Part shown: one piece after another, positions 12,107 through 22,636 of the stretch | How the letters are laid out: each line of letters opens with the position of its first letter | How positions within the stretch are numbered: position 1 is the stretch's first letter | NCBI GenBank assembly: GCA_018257865.1 | Contig: JAEUBA010000085.1 | Span: forward strand, 62,001 to 126,000 | DNA from: Stereocaulon alpinum | Lineage: Eukaryota; Ascomycota; Lecanoromycetes; Lecanorales; Stereocaulaceae | Direction of reading: 5' to 3' | Length of the DNA stretch: 64,000 nucleotides | Program-made: the position numbers and the translations under genes | The notes under the pieces: generated by a model | The model's input: only the letters and a program-made list of their open reading frames with translations | Databases searched by the model: none | Told to the model about the DNA's origin: nothing

Positions 12107-13051
12107 CTATCGAGCGGATGTCGAAGCCACTACCTTTCGCGCTTCATCCAAGAACTCTTCCGCCGCTACAAGCTGCTCGATGAAGTCTGCGACTAATGGT
12201 AGCCGGTCATCATATACGAAGTTCCAAATTGTGAAGGGCTGGGAGTCCCAAAGCGTCTCAGCTCCCATCAACCTCAATGCTGGCAGGAGACGAAGTCTAC
12301 ACGCCTCAATCTGTGCACTCACCTCAAACGCTCGAAGTGTTCGTGGCACGTTTGTATTTGGGTGCTGCTTTACTTGCTCATTCTCGTCCATGAACAAGTT
12401 TATCTCTGCTGCTGACATTGTGTGTTTGGGAGGAAGGTAATAGCGTTCAGAGACGGCCAACATGGATATGGCAGGTTCAAGAGCTTGCTCATTGGACTTT
12501 GGATCTCGAGTTTGTGCTTGCAGGATATCTATAATCCCGCTCATGACCGACTGCACATTGAGTGGTATCGCTTGAGGTGGCGTTGATCCTTCGCCATCAA
12601 GAAGGTACATATTCTGGACAAGCTCTGCTCGGCACATCGGGCAAGACGGATGTGGTGTCCCCACCCCATCGCCAATTGTCCAGCTTGAGATGCATGTCTT
12701 TCCGAATATGTGGCCGCACTTGAGTTGGACTGGTTCCTCTGGGTCGTCTCCCGTAAGGTACTTCTCGTGGCAAATGTCGCAAGTGTCGCAGTTCTCTTCG
12801 CCCAGACTCTGTAAATGCTTGGGAGATATTAGGCGCATGCCGATTCCTGCATGTCGGATGATGGTCGACAGACCTAATTCCTCACGGTAAAAACAGTACT
12901 CATACACTATGGCATCCCCCAAGGCTGATGAGCCATCGAACACAGTCATGAAGTTGCTGATCTCTTCCGGCGTCTGCTTGTAGGTCTGTATCGCAACCTT
13001 GCGTATCCGTCTCAGCCAATCGCGATCATTTCCGGACGAGTTCCCAGGCAT
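12107..13051 (-). CDS. RING-finger protein, paralogue 3 of 3
   Basis: Single exon of 314 residues with no intron needed. It opens with the family segment DWLRRIRKVAIQTYKQTPEE. A RING-like zinc site spans about residues 91-140: C-x2-C, then C-G-H-I-F-G-K-T-C, then CPMC. The fifth ligand is Gly and no His follows, unlike paralogue 1. The C-terminal block (ETLWDSQPF, LPLVADFIEQLVAAEEFL) is shared with the gene at 10015 and the relic at 11192. Probably ubiquitin-ligase related, though zinc binding at site 1 may be altered. No signal peptide or membrane segment is seen, so a cytosolic or nuclear protein is expected. Confidence 0.8.
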   Translation of the reverse strand: MPGNSSGNDRDWLRRIRKVAIQTYKQTPEEISNFMTVFDGSSALGDAIVYEYCFYREELGLSTIIRHAGIGMRLISPKHLQSLGEENCDTCDICHEKYLTGDDPEEPVQLKCGHIFGKTCISSWTIGDGVGTPHPSCPMCRAELVQNMYLLDGEGSTPPQAIPLNVQSVMSGIIDILQAQTRDPKSNEQALEPAISMLAVSERYYLPPKHTMSAAEINLFMDENEQVKQHPNTNVPRTLRAFEVSAQIEACRLRLLPALRLMGAETLWDSQPFTIWNFVYDDRLPLVADFIEQLVAAEEFLDEARKVVASTSAR

Positions 13052-14782
13052 GGCGTAGCGATGTGTTTGACAGACTGAAGGTCGGAGCAGTGTTTTGTTA
13101 CTAGGAGACTGGAGTCTAGTGGCTGAGGTTCTGAACGGTCTGTGGCCGATGCAAAGTTGAGAACTTTCCCAATGACAGCCAGTATTGTGTAGGAGCCGGC
13201 AAATATTGACAACAAAGGGCTTATCAACTCACTGTGATAGCAGAAAGGCAGGACACCAAGGTCATTGTTGAAAATAATTTCGCATTGTGTTAATGATCTT
13301 TGATCCAACAAAGCCATTGTGATAACGCATCGTCCTTGTGGACAGACAATCAGATATCCTGATGATCATGATGCATTAGTCGTTCGGAAACGTCTGACAC
13401 TGATCGAGTTGACTCAGGGTCACCGGTCATCGTGCTATGCACGTCCTTTGGGTCCAGGATCAAGTTTTTGAGGGAAGTCCCAGGCCAATTGTCAGAAATT
13501 TCTAAGCATGACCCAAGTGTATACTGACGTCCTCATTTACAGGCCTCTAGTAGGAGCAGCACTCCATAGGATGTATTGTTGGTAACCAGCAAAGCCGCCT
13601 TGGATTATAAGCCGCACGAATATATTGAATCAGAACATCCGTACACGATGTCCTTACAGTAGGCTTGCAATGATCAAAGGACAATTGGGCCGCACAGGTA
13701 CATCAAGTAGCAGTAACGAACAATCATGCAAACTCGATATGGGTCCAGAGCTATCACTAAGCCCAGCTCTGTGCTTCCTGCAGCTGTCACCTAAGCGCCA
13801 TTAAATCACTGATCAAATTAGATACTCTTCGGCTGAACTTCATCTGGCAATGGTACGAGGCTGGTGTTCCAGCTGGGTAATCATTGAACAGACTATGAAA
13901 AGCCAGTATTGTTCGAGCATAGTAATTGAAGTTACTGGATGTTCCTTGATCCTTTCTCAATGGAGCCCTGGAAGTCTACGCGTGTGATTGACTTTCTACC
14001 CGGTTCGAGCGCCCCTTGGGTACATCTGGCGGAGGATAACAGCATGCAACGTCTAACAAAGACTTTTTTCGAAACTCCATGCATAGAGGGATGCGTGCCC
14101 ATCAAGTATCTGATCCTCAAGAGTCATGATTTGGATAATTATAAACTGAGTTCAGATGCTCAGCAAGAAAGCTGGACTAACGGTCATCTACCATATGACC
14201 ACGTCCTAACTACAGAGTCTAGAACTTCTGCCGTCCTGTTTAATTCAGTGGCATCAATTACCAGTCATTATCTTCAATGGCGGATCAAAAGCCGCGAGGG
14301 CTTGGTTGACTCACGTGGACCGAGCAAGCTTTCCAGAAAATCGACTCGCATATTGAGAAGTTTTCAAGGACACCTCTACTCGAAAATTTCCACTCAACAA
14401 GAATTGGCTCAGTCCACTGGAATCGAGTGGGGCCTTTTCTAGCCAAGACATTGAGGCGTGAGTAGAAATTTCAAGAATAGCATGTGATTAGTCGCAAGTT
14501 CTTCATTTGAACATTACATTCTCCACTCTCATACAATGACCATGGGACCAATATTTATAGCAGCCTAGACATAGAACTCGGGCTGTCTGACTCGCTTATC
14601 GTCCCACGAATCTCAACAGAACTGAAATGCATTTAATATTGTGATCGCAGAACTGGAAAATTAGAATCGGAGAAGACGATCTTCTTTTATTCACATTGCC
14701 TCCGTCCTTGTCTTCGCTTAATCTACTTCTCTTCTATATCTCGACCAAGCTGTTGACCTCAGCACAGCCTTTGACGTAGTAA
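13052..14782. other. Long intergenic region with one doubtful ORF
   Basis: The only sizeable frame is 13939-14442 on the plus strand (167 residues, ATG start). It has no recognised domain and ordinary composition. It may be a lineage-specific gene, but nothing beyond length supports it, so it is not called as a CDS. The rest should hold the divergent promoters of the RING gene at 13051 and the GLEYA gene at 14783. Confidence 0.3.
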
Positions 14783-16340
14783 ATGCGTTTTCCTTTTGTA
14801 TCCCTCGCCCTTGTGGCACTCGGCGGACCAAGCCTACTAATCCACGCATCTCCAACGAGAGGAGGCAACAGCGAGCATTGCGCCAGATCATCGATTGCCA
14901 CAGTGACTGTAACAGCGACTCATACAGCGTCGCACGTAAGTACCGCAGTGAATCATAGGACGGTTGCAACTACCACTGTGACTGCTGCGACTTCTACCGA
15001 CTTGCACACAACGTAAGTTCAAATATTATATTCTTGTGATAGATGCTGATACTCCTTAAGGACCACTACTGTCACAACATGTTTGCACGGACAACGAAAA
15101 GTCGAAAAGAGGCTTGTTCCCCCTGCTTCGACACGGGGATGTTTTGGGCATGCAGATCCGGGGAGCTCAATCGATATCATCGAAGGAGATAACCGTGAAG
15201 ACCCCCCTAACGTGCTACAAATGAGGAATTATAACCCGACGATCTCCATTCCGACTGGTACCGTTACCACTTGGGTGCCAGGATGTTCGACAGCGCAACC
15301 CGAGCCTACAAAAACATCATCATCCAGCCAATCTAGCTCTACTAAGTCGTCTTCGAAAAGTCAGAGCAGCTCCACGAAGTCGACTTCCAAAAGCCGGCAT
15401 AGCTCTACCTCATCATCTTCAATGATCCAACATACTTCTACAGTTGTAAGCCACACTGTGACCCCTATGTGCACGTGGATTGCCACACATACAGTCACCC
15501 TCCACAAAACGGTCACACACTCCCCAGTAGTAACGTCGGCGATAAAGGTGAGCTCGCATTATCCCAATTATTTCCAACGTTCAGACTGATGATTGGAATA
15601 AGGCTACAGTGACGGCTACACACACCCCCTCGACAAAGGCAACCACCACAAAGACAGTAACCTCAATAGTCTGCTCAGCACCACCAGCCTGCACCAACCA
15701 AGGCCTCCAATGGGCCTACTACCCCAGCGAAGCAGGACCCAACTTCGACAACGAATACAGCAACTTCAACCCCGTCCTCTACAAAACGCAATGGCCCCGC
15801 GACCAAGGAATAACCCACTCCATCGGCGGAATAAGCTACCCAATCGACGACAGCGAAAAATTCATCCAAATCTACGATTCCCCAAACGACCAATTCAAAA
15901 CCTACTTCGCCCTCAACCACAAAGGCTACATCTACGCCCTCACAACAGGTCTCTACACCTTCACCGCCTCCAGCGTCGACGACACCGTCTACCTCTGGCT
16001 CGGCGCCCCCGCTTACTCAGGCTGGGACGTCAAGAATGCAAACTTGCACGTCTCGTGGGTGCAGCAGCCTAAAGGCACCCAGGGCAATGGGCGCCCGGGT
16101 TCCGGCTCCGCGACGTTTTATATGGTGGGTGGGGAGTATTATGCGTTTCGGATCATGTATGGGCAGGCGCAGACGGCGGCGGAGTTTATGTTTCAGGTTA
16201 GGGCGCCGGATGGGTCGGTGTTTTTGGATAGTGAATCTGAGGGGAGTCCGTATGTTGTGCAGTATTCTTGTGATGGGGGGAAGAGCGCGCCGCCTTTTGG
16301 CTTTTTTGGGTCGGAGAATGATGTGAGGATTGGGATGTAG
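14783..16340 (+). CDS. Secreted GLEYA-domain adhesin-like protein
   Basis: Three exons: 14783-15012, 15061-15547 and 15603-16340, with introns of 48 and 55 bases. The product is 484 residues. It starts with a signal peptide (MRFPFVSLALVALGG, cleavage near HASP). A long Thr/Ser-rich stalk follows, with many TVT/TTTV motifs and a Ser-Lys run (SSSQSSSTKSSSKSQ type), probably heavily O-glycosylated. VEKRL near residue 97 could be a Kex2 site. From about residue 269 the C-terminal domain reads GLQWAYYP ... YTFTASSVDDTVYLWLG ... GGEYYAFRIMYGQ, the pattern of the GLEYA lectin-like adhesin domain. The sugar-binding motif is GLQWA rather than GLEYA. There is no evident GPI-anchor signal, so it is probably released or wall-bound. 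Role: surface adhesion, inferred from the family. Confidence 0.85.
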
Positions 16341-17554
16341 GTGGAAGGGGGCTTGGGGTGAGGGAGATTGTGGAGAATGGTAGTGCGGATACACATGTTG
16401 TGTGGGAAAGAGTGCTGTCATTTGAGTTATAGATGTTGTCGAGCTATGTGGAGAAACTGCTTGAGATCAAGTGTGATGCTATCTTAGTATTTCGAGGAGA
16501 GAAACTATTTCGGACCTCAGCGAATTGATCTTTCAAGTAAACCACCAGAATAGGTAGATTTATACCCTTACTTTTTGAACCATCATTCCGATGAAGAGGC
16601 TCTTTTCTATGGTGGATGTCTTTGTACGGTACTGCCAAACTTTGATTGTCAGCGGTAGAACTCTCCTCCCGTGGACGAACACTGCCATTGATAATATAAC
16701 GCCCCCTCCCACACCATGATAGATTGTAGCCTCAACGAGACCACTATTGCGCATAATACTAGCCCATCAATCAGTAAGCCTGTCATCACTACTCCCATAG
16801 ATACCAGTCCAGAAAGCCATGTCTTTGATCGCGATACCGCAACTCGCATGCATCACCCCCTAACATAGATTCGACATCACAATATTCGAGTATGTCTCCT
16901 ACTCATTTCCCATATTCGCAATCATAGCTTCCGTATTTTACGGTATTTCGTCCAGTTTGAAATAAGGCCATGAAGTCTCTGTTGGTGGTTGGTGAGCGGT
17001 TATGCCTGGTTATGGGGCTCTGCGGTAGGTATGGTGGAGGATAAAGTAGCGGATTTGATGGGGCTTTGTCGACGCAGGTTCATAAGAAGGCGTAGGTGGG
17101 TCGAGGAGGCTTGGGAGGATGGAGGTGTTAGTCGTGATCTGGATTGGTAAGCAGCTTGTGAGACTGTAATGGATTGATGAGATGCACTTCGTCATCAACG
17201 AAGTAGAATGAGTCGCTTGGATCGCCGAGTATCCACAGCCTTAGCAATACAGGTATCTGAAGGGCCACATGATCTTGTCGGATCTTAGTAGATATCTTGT
17301 GATTGTGATTCCTAGGATTGCTTTCTTCGAAGATAGTGTACCATTGTTCTCGTGATCGTAGACAAGAGCGTTGACTCCATTGCTTGCGAGGTGGTACGAG
17401 AACGTAACACAAACAACAAAGAATGGTTCATCGGACGACCGCTTACACAATCGCCATTGTGTTCTCTTCCGCGAACTCATATGACATGGAAAATTTCTCC
17501 TTGATTTGATCGAGCAATTTGAGCAAATTCCTGAAATATCACTCACAAAGTATC
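16341..17554. other. Intergenic, no gene seen
   Basis: Only short frames on both strands, none with a domain. Expected to hold the 3' UTR of the GLEYA gene and the promoter of the small gene at 17555. Confidence 0.4.
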
Positions 17555-17938
17555 ATGCCTGCACCCAACACTGACCTCTCAAACATGTCGCTCGCAACAG
17601 AGTCCACCGAAGCCACCAGCTCCCCCATAGCGTCCAGCGACTCCTCTTCACCGCTCTCAAGCGCTCCTCATAGCCCCATATGGCCCGAGGCACCAAATTT
17701 GTGCGAAGAGCGTGACTGTCCAGTCCGTAACCCTCATTATCAAGGGCGGTACCTCCATGGGAACAAGCCTCCGTACTCAGACGACACCATCTTTGGATCG
17801 AGTAATCCACCAGCTTTTGTTTGGGAGTCGTATGCGAAGATACAGAGAGGTGGTGGTGATACTGAGGACGACTGGATTTTGTTGAGCTTTATTCGGTACC
17901 ATGTGATGGAAAAGGGTACGAGCTTCCAGCCGGCCTAG
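17555..17938 (+). CDS. Small conserved hypothetical protein (127 aa)
   Basis: The frame is open from a TTG at 17519, but the first ATG is at 17555 (MPAPNTDLSNM), giving 127 residues. The N-terminal third is Ser/Thr/Pro-rich and probably disordered. The core runs CEERDCPVRNPHYQGRYLHG, then FGSSNPPAFVWESYAKI, and ends with LLSFIRYHVMEKG. The pattern of paired Cys, a PHYQGxYLHG loop and a C-terminal helix looks like a real folded protein, and I have the impression of similar small proteins in related fungi, but I cannot name the family. No signal peptide. Function unknown. Confidence 0.5.
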   Translation: MPAPNTDLSNMSLATESTEATSSPIASSDSSSPLSSAPHSPIWPEAPNLCEERDCPVRNPHYQGRYLHGNKPPYSDDTIFGSSNPPAFVWESYAKIQRGGGDTEDDWILLSFIRYHVMEKGTSFQPA

Positions 17939-18933
17939 GCGTAGTGATATGATATTGCTGGAGGCTTCATGTGCGGTGGTTGGTGGGTAAGCTTCCGTTC
18001 GGCGTAGGTTCGCAACGAGGTTGATGCTGATCGTCTACTATGTGAGAACTTCGTTGGTACCGTCCAGATTTGCGATCGGTGTTGAGGTCATGATCAAGCA
18101 TAGTTGGCAGTACCTTCGTTAGTCTACAGTCATCGTATGATTGATGCACCAAGCCGCGCTAGAGGGTAAACTTCGGAGAACAATAACCGCTAGTTCTACT
18201 GGCCTATGCAAATCGATAGCCTATAAATCTGCAGTACGGGCATATGCGATTAAGCTGGGAGCAGACAAGGAGGGAGTCTCTTCTCGCAATACCCCTACCA
18301 AATTGTGTCAGTCTCACATCGATCCTACTAGCTTGTGTAGCTGAGGACCAAGTGCAGGCTCGTATTTCCAAGCTCACAACACGAGCTGCGACAACTGATC
18401 GACTTTCTGTCTCTGAGTACACTCTTATAGCGTCTAGCATTGAAGAAACTCTAGCCAGCAAATTGATCAAAAGCCATCGAGTCCCCAACAAGGCAGCTCC
18501 GGTCATTGAGGGGCTGTGCAGCTGGTCTAGCTCTGGGAGGACAAGCGCGTGACCGATGCCAAGACTTGGCTTTCAGCGAGCTGACCTCATCTCATCAATC
18601 AATCAACGAGATTCATTCTACATGATGTTTTAAGAGGTGCCAGTCAACGCTGCAGGTCATCTTTGTTTCCTTTGCTGTTGATCGTTACCCTGTCGAAGTT
18701 TCTCGGCTCCTATTGTCCACCACCCTGTCCCCGGGCGCTTCGATAGTCACGATAGCCTTACGAGTAAATTTTCACTTTTTGTATACTTGAAGGCGAAACC
18801 AAATAGTCACTGTCTGAGGAAGTAGCACTGTGCTCGCTTCGCATTCGCACTATGTCCTGACTATCCCGTCATATATGCGAACGGCAGGCCTTGAACGGAG
18901 TGGTAGGCACCTAGGGTACCCCTCCTAGCATTT
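17939..18933. other. Intergenic, no gene seen
   Basis: Short frames at 18141-18552 and their opposites have no domain features. The last part should be the promoter of the PigL_N-ankyrin gene. Confidence 0.4.
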
Positions 18934-21442
18934 ATGATGGATCCATTATCAATGACCGCAAGCATCATTGCCGTAGTGGGAGCCGGCGGCGCCATCGGAA
19001 AAGGTCTCAGTAAGATTGTGGCTCTGCGACACGCGCCACAGATTCTTCTAGCCTTGAACAATGAGATCATGGACCTCCGATGCGTCGTGGAGGATATCGA
19101 CAGTCTTTTGAAGGATCACTCCGAGTTCACGAACTTCACACCACCTACCAGTCTAAATCGAGCACTCGAGAAGTCCAGACAAACACTAGCAGAGTTAGAG
19201 AGTCTCGTCTCCTACGAGCTCACGTCCATCAAAGGTAAGCGTAACAAGGCCAGACTAGACAAATCTGCGTGGCTTCGTGCCGAGCCCAAGGCTCAAAAAC
19301 TCAAGGATGAGATTCGAAATAACAATATGTGGCTTGCATCAGCTCTCAGTCTTCTAGCAACGTATGTTGCCTTTTCTCGGTCTATCTGGATATGCAAAGG
19401 ACTGATTTTGTGAAAGTTCCTCCTCTATCGGTACCAACACTCAGGTACAACGTTTGGGCATCATTGTTGATACAATGGAGGTCCGCATTGGTAATTCCAG
19501 TCAAGTACTCGTTGAGCAAAATTACAATGATGTGGGCGTGCAAAATCAGATCACGACACTCGCCCACGGAGAAGACGGGCAAATTCAGAGTTCTGTTCAA
19601 GGAATAGAGACAAACTCTGTTCCTTCACGCGTTTTGGGTCCACCAACGCAATCCCACGTCCGAGAAGACGTCAGCCCTGCGTCAAGCTTGGTGCCCTTCA
19701 CAAAGCTAGAGCTATCCAAGAATTCCTGCATTTCTAGCTGCAACTGTGTTTGTCATCAAAGACAGCGTTTTCGGAATCCTGACTTCCTGAGCAGATTTCT
19801 AGGTCTCCTTTACGTCGGATACACGGCAATGCCTCGGGCGAAGGGGAAGTGCGACAATATTCACTGCCATGATCGCTCGATACGAATAACTTACGTTTTT
19901 CCATCGTGGTTTTGGGCTGGGGCTGTTTCTGTTTCGGTGGAGTCAGCTCCCACACAAGGCCCGGAATTATGTCTGAGAGTCATGAGGATTCGGCCTGTTA
20001 CTGCCAACAGCTTTCAAGTCGTGTACGTGAAGGATGCATACAGGCATTTACGACGCATCCTAAGTGATGGAAATGGATCGATCTTTGATGTAGATCCGTA
20101 TGGTGATACTGGTCTTCATGTAAGGTCTTCAAGGCAGTACCAGTATAGATTACTGACAAGAGCAACAGTGGGCCGTGAGAGAATTGAATTTGGAATGCGC
20201 GAAGACGCTTGTGCATGCAGGTGCTGACAGGTATTACAAAAATAATTACGGATGGTAAGCATGAAATACTACATTCCTCGATTGATCTAATGATGTAAAA
20301 GCTCTCCCTATCGCATGTTATGGGAGTACATCCTGGGAGGTAGCTATGTTTGTGATGCCAAGACACTCCGTTCATGGATTGAAATCTTGGGCGATCAATC
20401 GAGGCTTGACGAAATGGGGATCACTCGCTTGCACAAGGCCTATCTCGGCATCTCTGCCGAGAGCTTTGAGGAACTGCTAGCTCTTACACCTCGGTGTCAG
20501 ATCGACGAAGTAGACGCAGGTGGGCAGACGCTGCTGCATTGGGCCACTCGCAAAGACGACCCACAGACGCTCAACAAGCTTCTAAGCTGCGGAGCGAATC
20601 CTGATATCTCTGATAATGATGGCTACACCCCGCTGCAACGGTCAGTGTGGCAGGACAACCGACTTTCCACCACATCAACCCTATTAGCTGCTAAAGCGGA
20701 TGTCAATACGAAGAACCGGAGAGGACGTGGGCCATTATACACAGCTGCACATTCTCAGGTTGGACACGTCCACATGAGAGTTCTTGTGGACTACAAAGCC
20801 GATGTTGACAGCCGAGACAATCTTGGAATGACGCCCTTACATATAGCAGCGTGCTATGGCTACCAGGATAATGTCCAATGTCTTCTTGAAGCAGGAGCGG
20901 CTATCGACGCAGTAAACGACCACGGATTAACTCCGATCGACTGTGCGATAGCGTGGAATAGTCACGCCGCACTGGCAGTTCTACTTCAATATTGTGATCA
21001 AGAGAATCTCAGCAGAATGGTCAGTAAGACAACCCTAGAATTTGCGGCGTGTCGTGCAGACATAGAAACGCTGAAGATACTGTGTTCAACACCCATCGAA
21101 GCAAGCATCGACGAGTCGACCGCAATTGAACACGCTGAATGGCGCAGAGACTTCAATAAGGAATGGTCTAATTGGTATCTTGAACCACCTGATGTTGACC
21201 CGTGGGAGTGGTACGCCGCCTTCGAGAGACTTATGGCAAGCATTGTTGAGCCGCAGTGGCGGATCGACGACGAAGATGCAAGTGAAGATGAAGACGATGA
21301 TGAAGACGAGGATGAAGGCGAAGAAGCAGTGGCAGCAGATGATCCCAACGGAGCTGGAAAGTCGGAGGCGACTTATGACCAGAGTGACAGTGGAGAAGTT
21401 TGGGAAGATGCTCTAGAATACATTCACAGCTACGCGAAGTGA
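18934..21442 (+). CDS. PigL_N-type N-terminal domain + ankyrin repeat protein
   Basis: Four exons: 18934-19361, 19417-20119, 20169-20254 and 20302-21442, giving 785 residues; each join keeps frame. The first intron uses the AAG acceptor at 19416, because the nearby CAG at 19444 breaks the frame. Residues 1-150 (MDPLSMTASIIAVVGAGGA, then a helical stretch) match the fungal N-terminal domain found in STAND/NLR-like and PigL proteins. The middle has a Cys/His cluster (CISSCNCVCHQRQRF ... CDNIHCHD) and the segment ITYVFPSWFWAG. An isolated ankyrin unit (GLHWAVRELNLECAKTLVHAG) and then about five ankyrin repeats (residues about 476-640) follow. The C-terminus has a very acidic run (about 21283-21330). 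No NACHT or NB-ARC domain is present. Probably an immune-like or signalling adaptor; this is inference from the architecture. Confidence 0.8.
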
Positions 21443-22636
21443 TTTGATGGCTACCTGAAGCATTGATGTTTAACGCTCAGCTCTACATTTTGCCAAGGTT
21501 GGTAGATCTATAATAGCAACACAATCTCATTGACAACGCAGAAGCTGCAATATGCCACACCGATACCAGTAGTGTGAAATGATGTCTAATGGGATTTTCA
21601 GAGACAAGTGCAATTGCCGGGATCATTCACTGACGCTCACTACATCTTACGACCAATCTACGCAGCCCTTCCCTACACTTCGGTCCCAATCGCACGGGAC
21701 ATGCACATAATACAATAGTAATAAACTTTCTCTCGCTGTACCCCTTACAGGAGATAAAGGAAACGAGTCGGAGAAAATCTGCAACTGACTGTTAGAATCC
21801 ACACTCTTGCATCACTAACAAACACCAGAGATCGCCTAGCTGCAATCCCCGGTATGGCCAGAATCCTAGCTCATATACCATAGCGAGTCTGTCAGACGGC
21901 GAATACGCTGCCGGACTGCGTAGGTAGGATACTTGTGGGCCCAATTGATAACGCCTTTACAGACAACTGGATCTACACTTGAAGCACAAATACCAATATA
22001 ACCTACCTCACGCCCTCATAATCCTGGGTCTCTGTATTCACGATACCTGGGCCTAACAACTTCGAAACCAATATATTCGCTCCGATGTCCAACGCTCAAG
22101 ACTCAAGAACAGAAGTACAAGAGCCATGCATGAGGTTCTTGGACCCCGATTTGGGACTTGTGACACATCGCTACCTGCGTCTCAAGGGAGCTTTGGTCTT
22201 GGCTGGTGATCCGCTTGGTGATGGCGGTGTTGATCTCTGTGGGAAGAGCACTCTTGATCAAATTGTGGGGTGATGGATCGTGAGAAAGCTGAGGGTAAGG
22301 TTGTCTCTGTTGAGCTTTCTGTCTTGCTGGTTGTTCTTGTGCCACGTGTTGAGAGAGGCTATTTGTTTCACGTCATGTTGATTCGGGATTACCGTTTTGC
22401 GTATTGGGGATATGGAGGTTTGTAAAGAAGCTTCGGCCCATGTATTACGAGCTGAGGATGAGGTCAATGGCTAGCGGAAATACATCTTTGGCATTACCCA
22501 GTAAATTTCAGAGCGGTGAGTTGTTGATTGAGACCTGAAGAATATCAATGTTAGAAAGCTCACAAGCACACTATAGAGCCAGCTATTTCGGAAGGGTCTG
22601 TGCGAGGACAATATGTTCCAAAAGCTAAATCCCGCT
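21443..22636. other. Intergenic, no supported gene
   Basis: A 62-codon plus frame at 22085-22273 and the minus frames over it lack any recognisable feature. The stretch should carry the 3' UTRs of the two converging genes. Confidence 0.35.

Noticed and set aside
13939..14442. 167-codon plus ORF
   Set aside because: There is no domain, signal peptide or splice support; length alone is not enough to call a gene.
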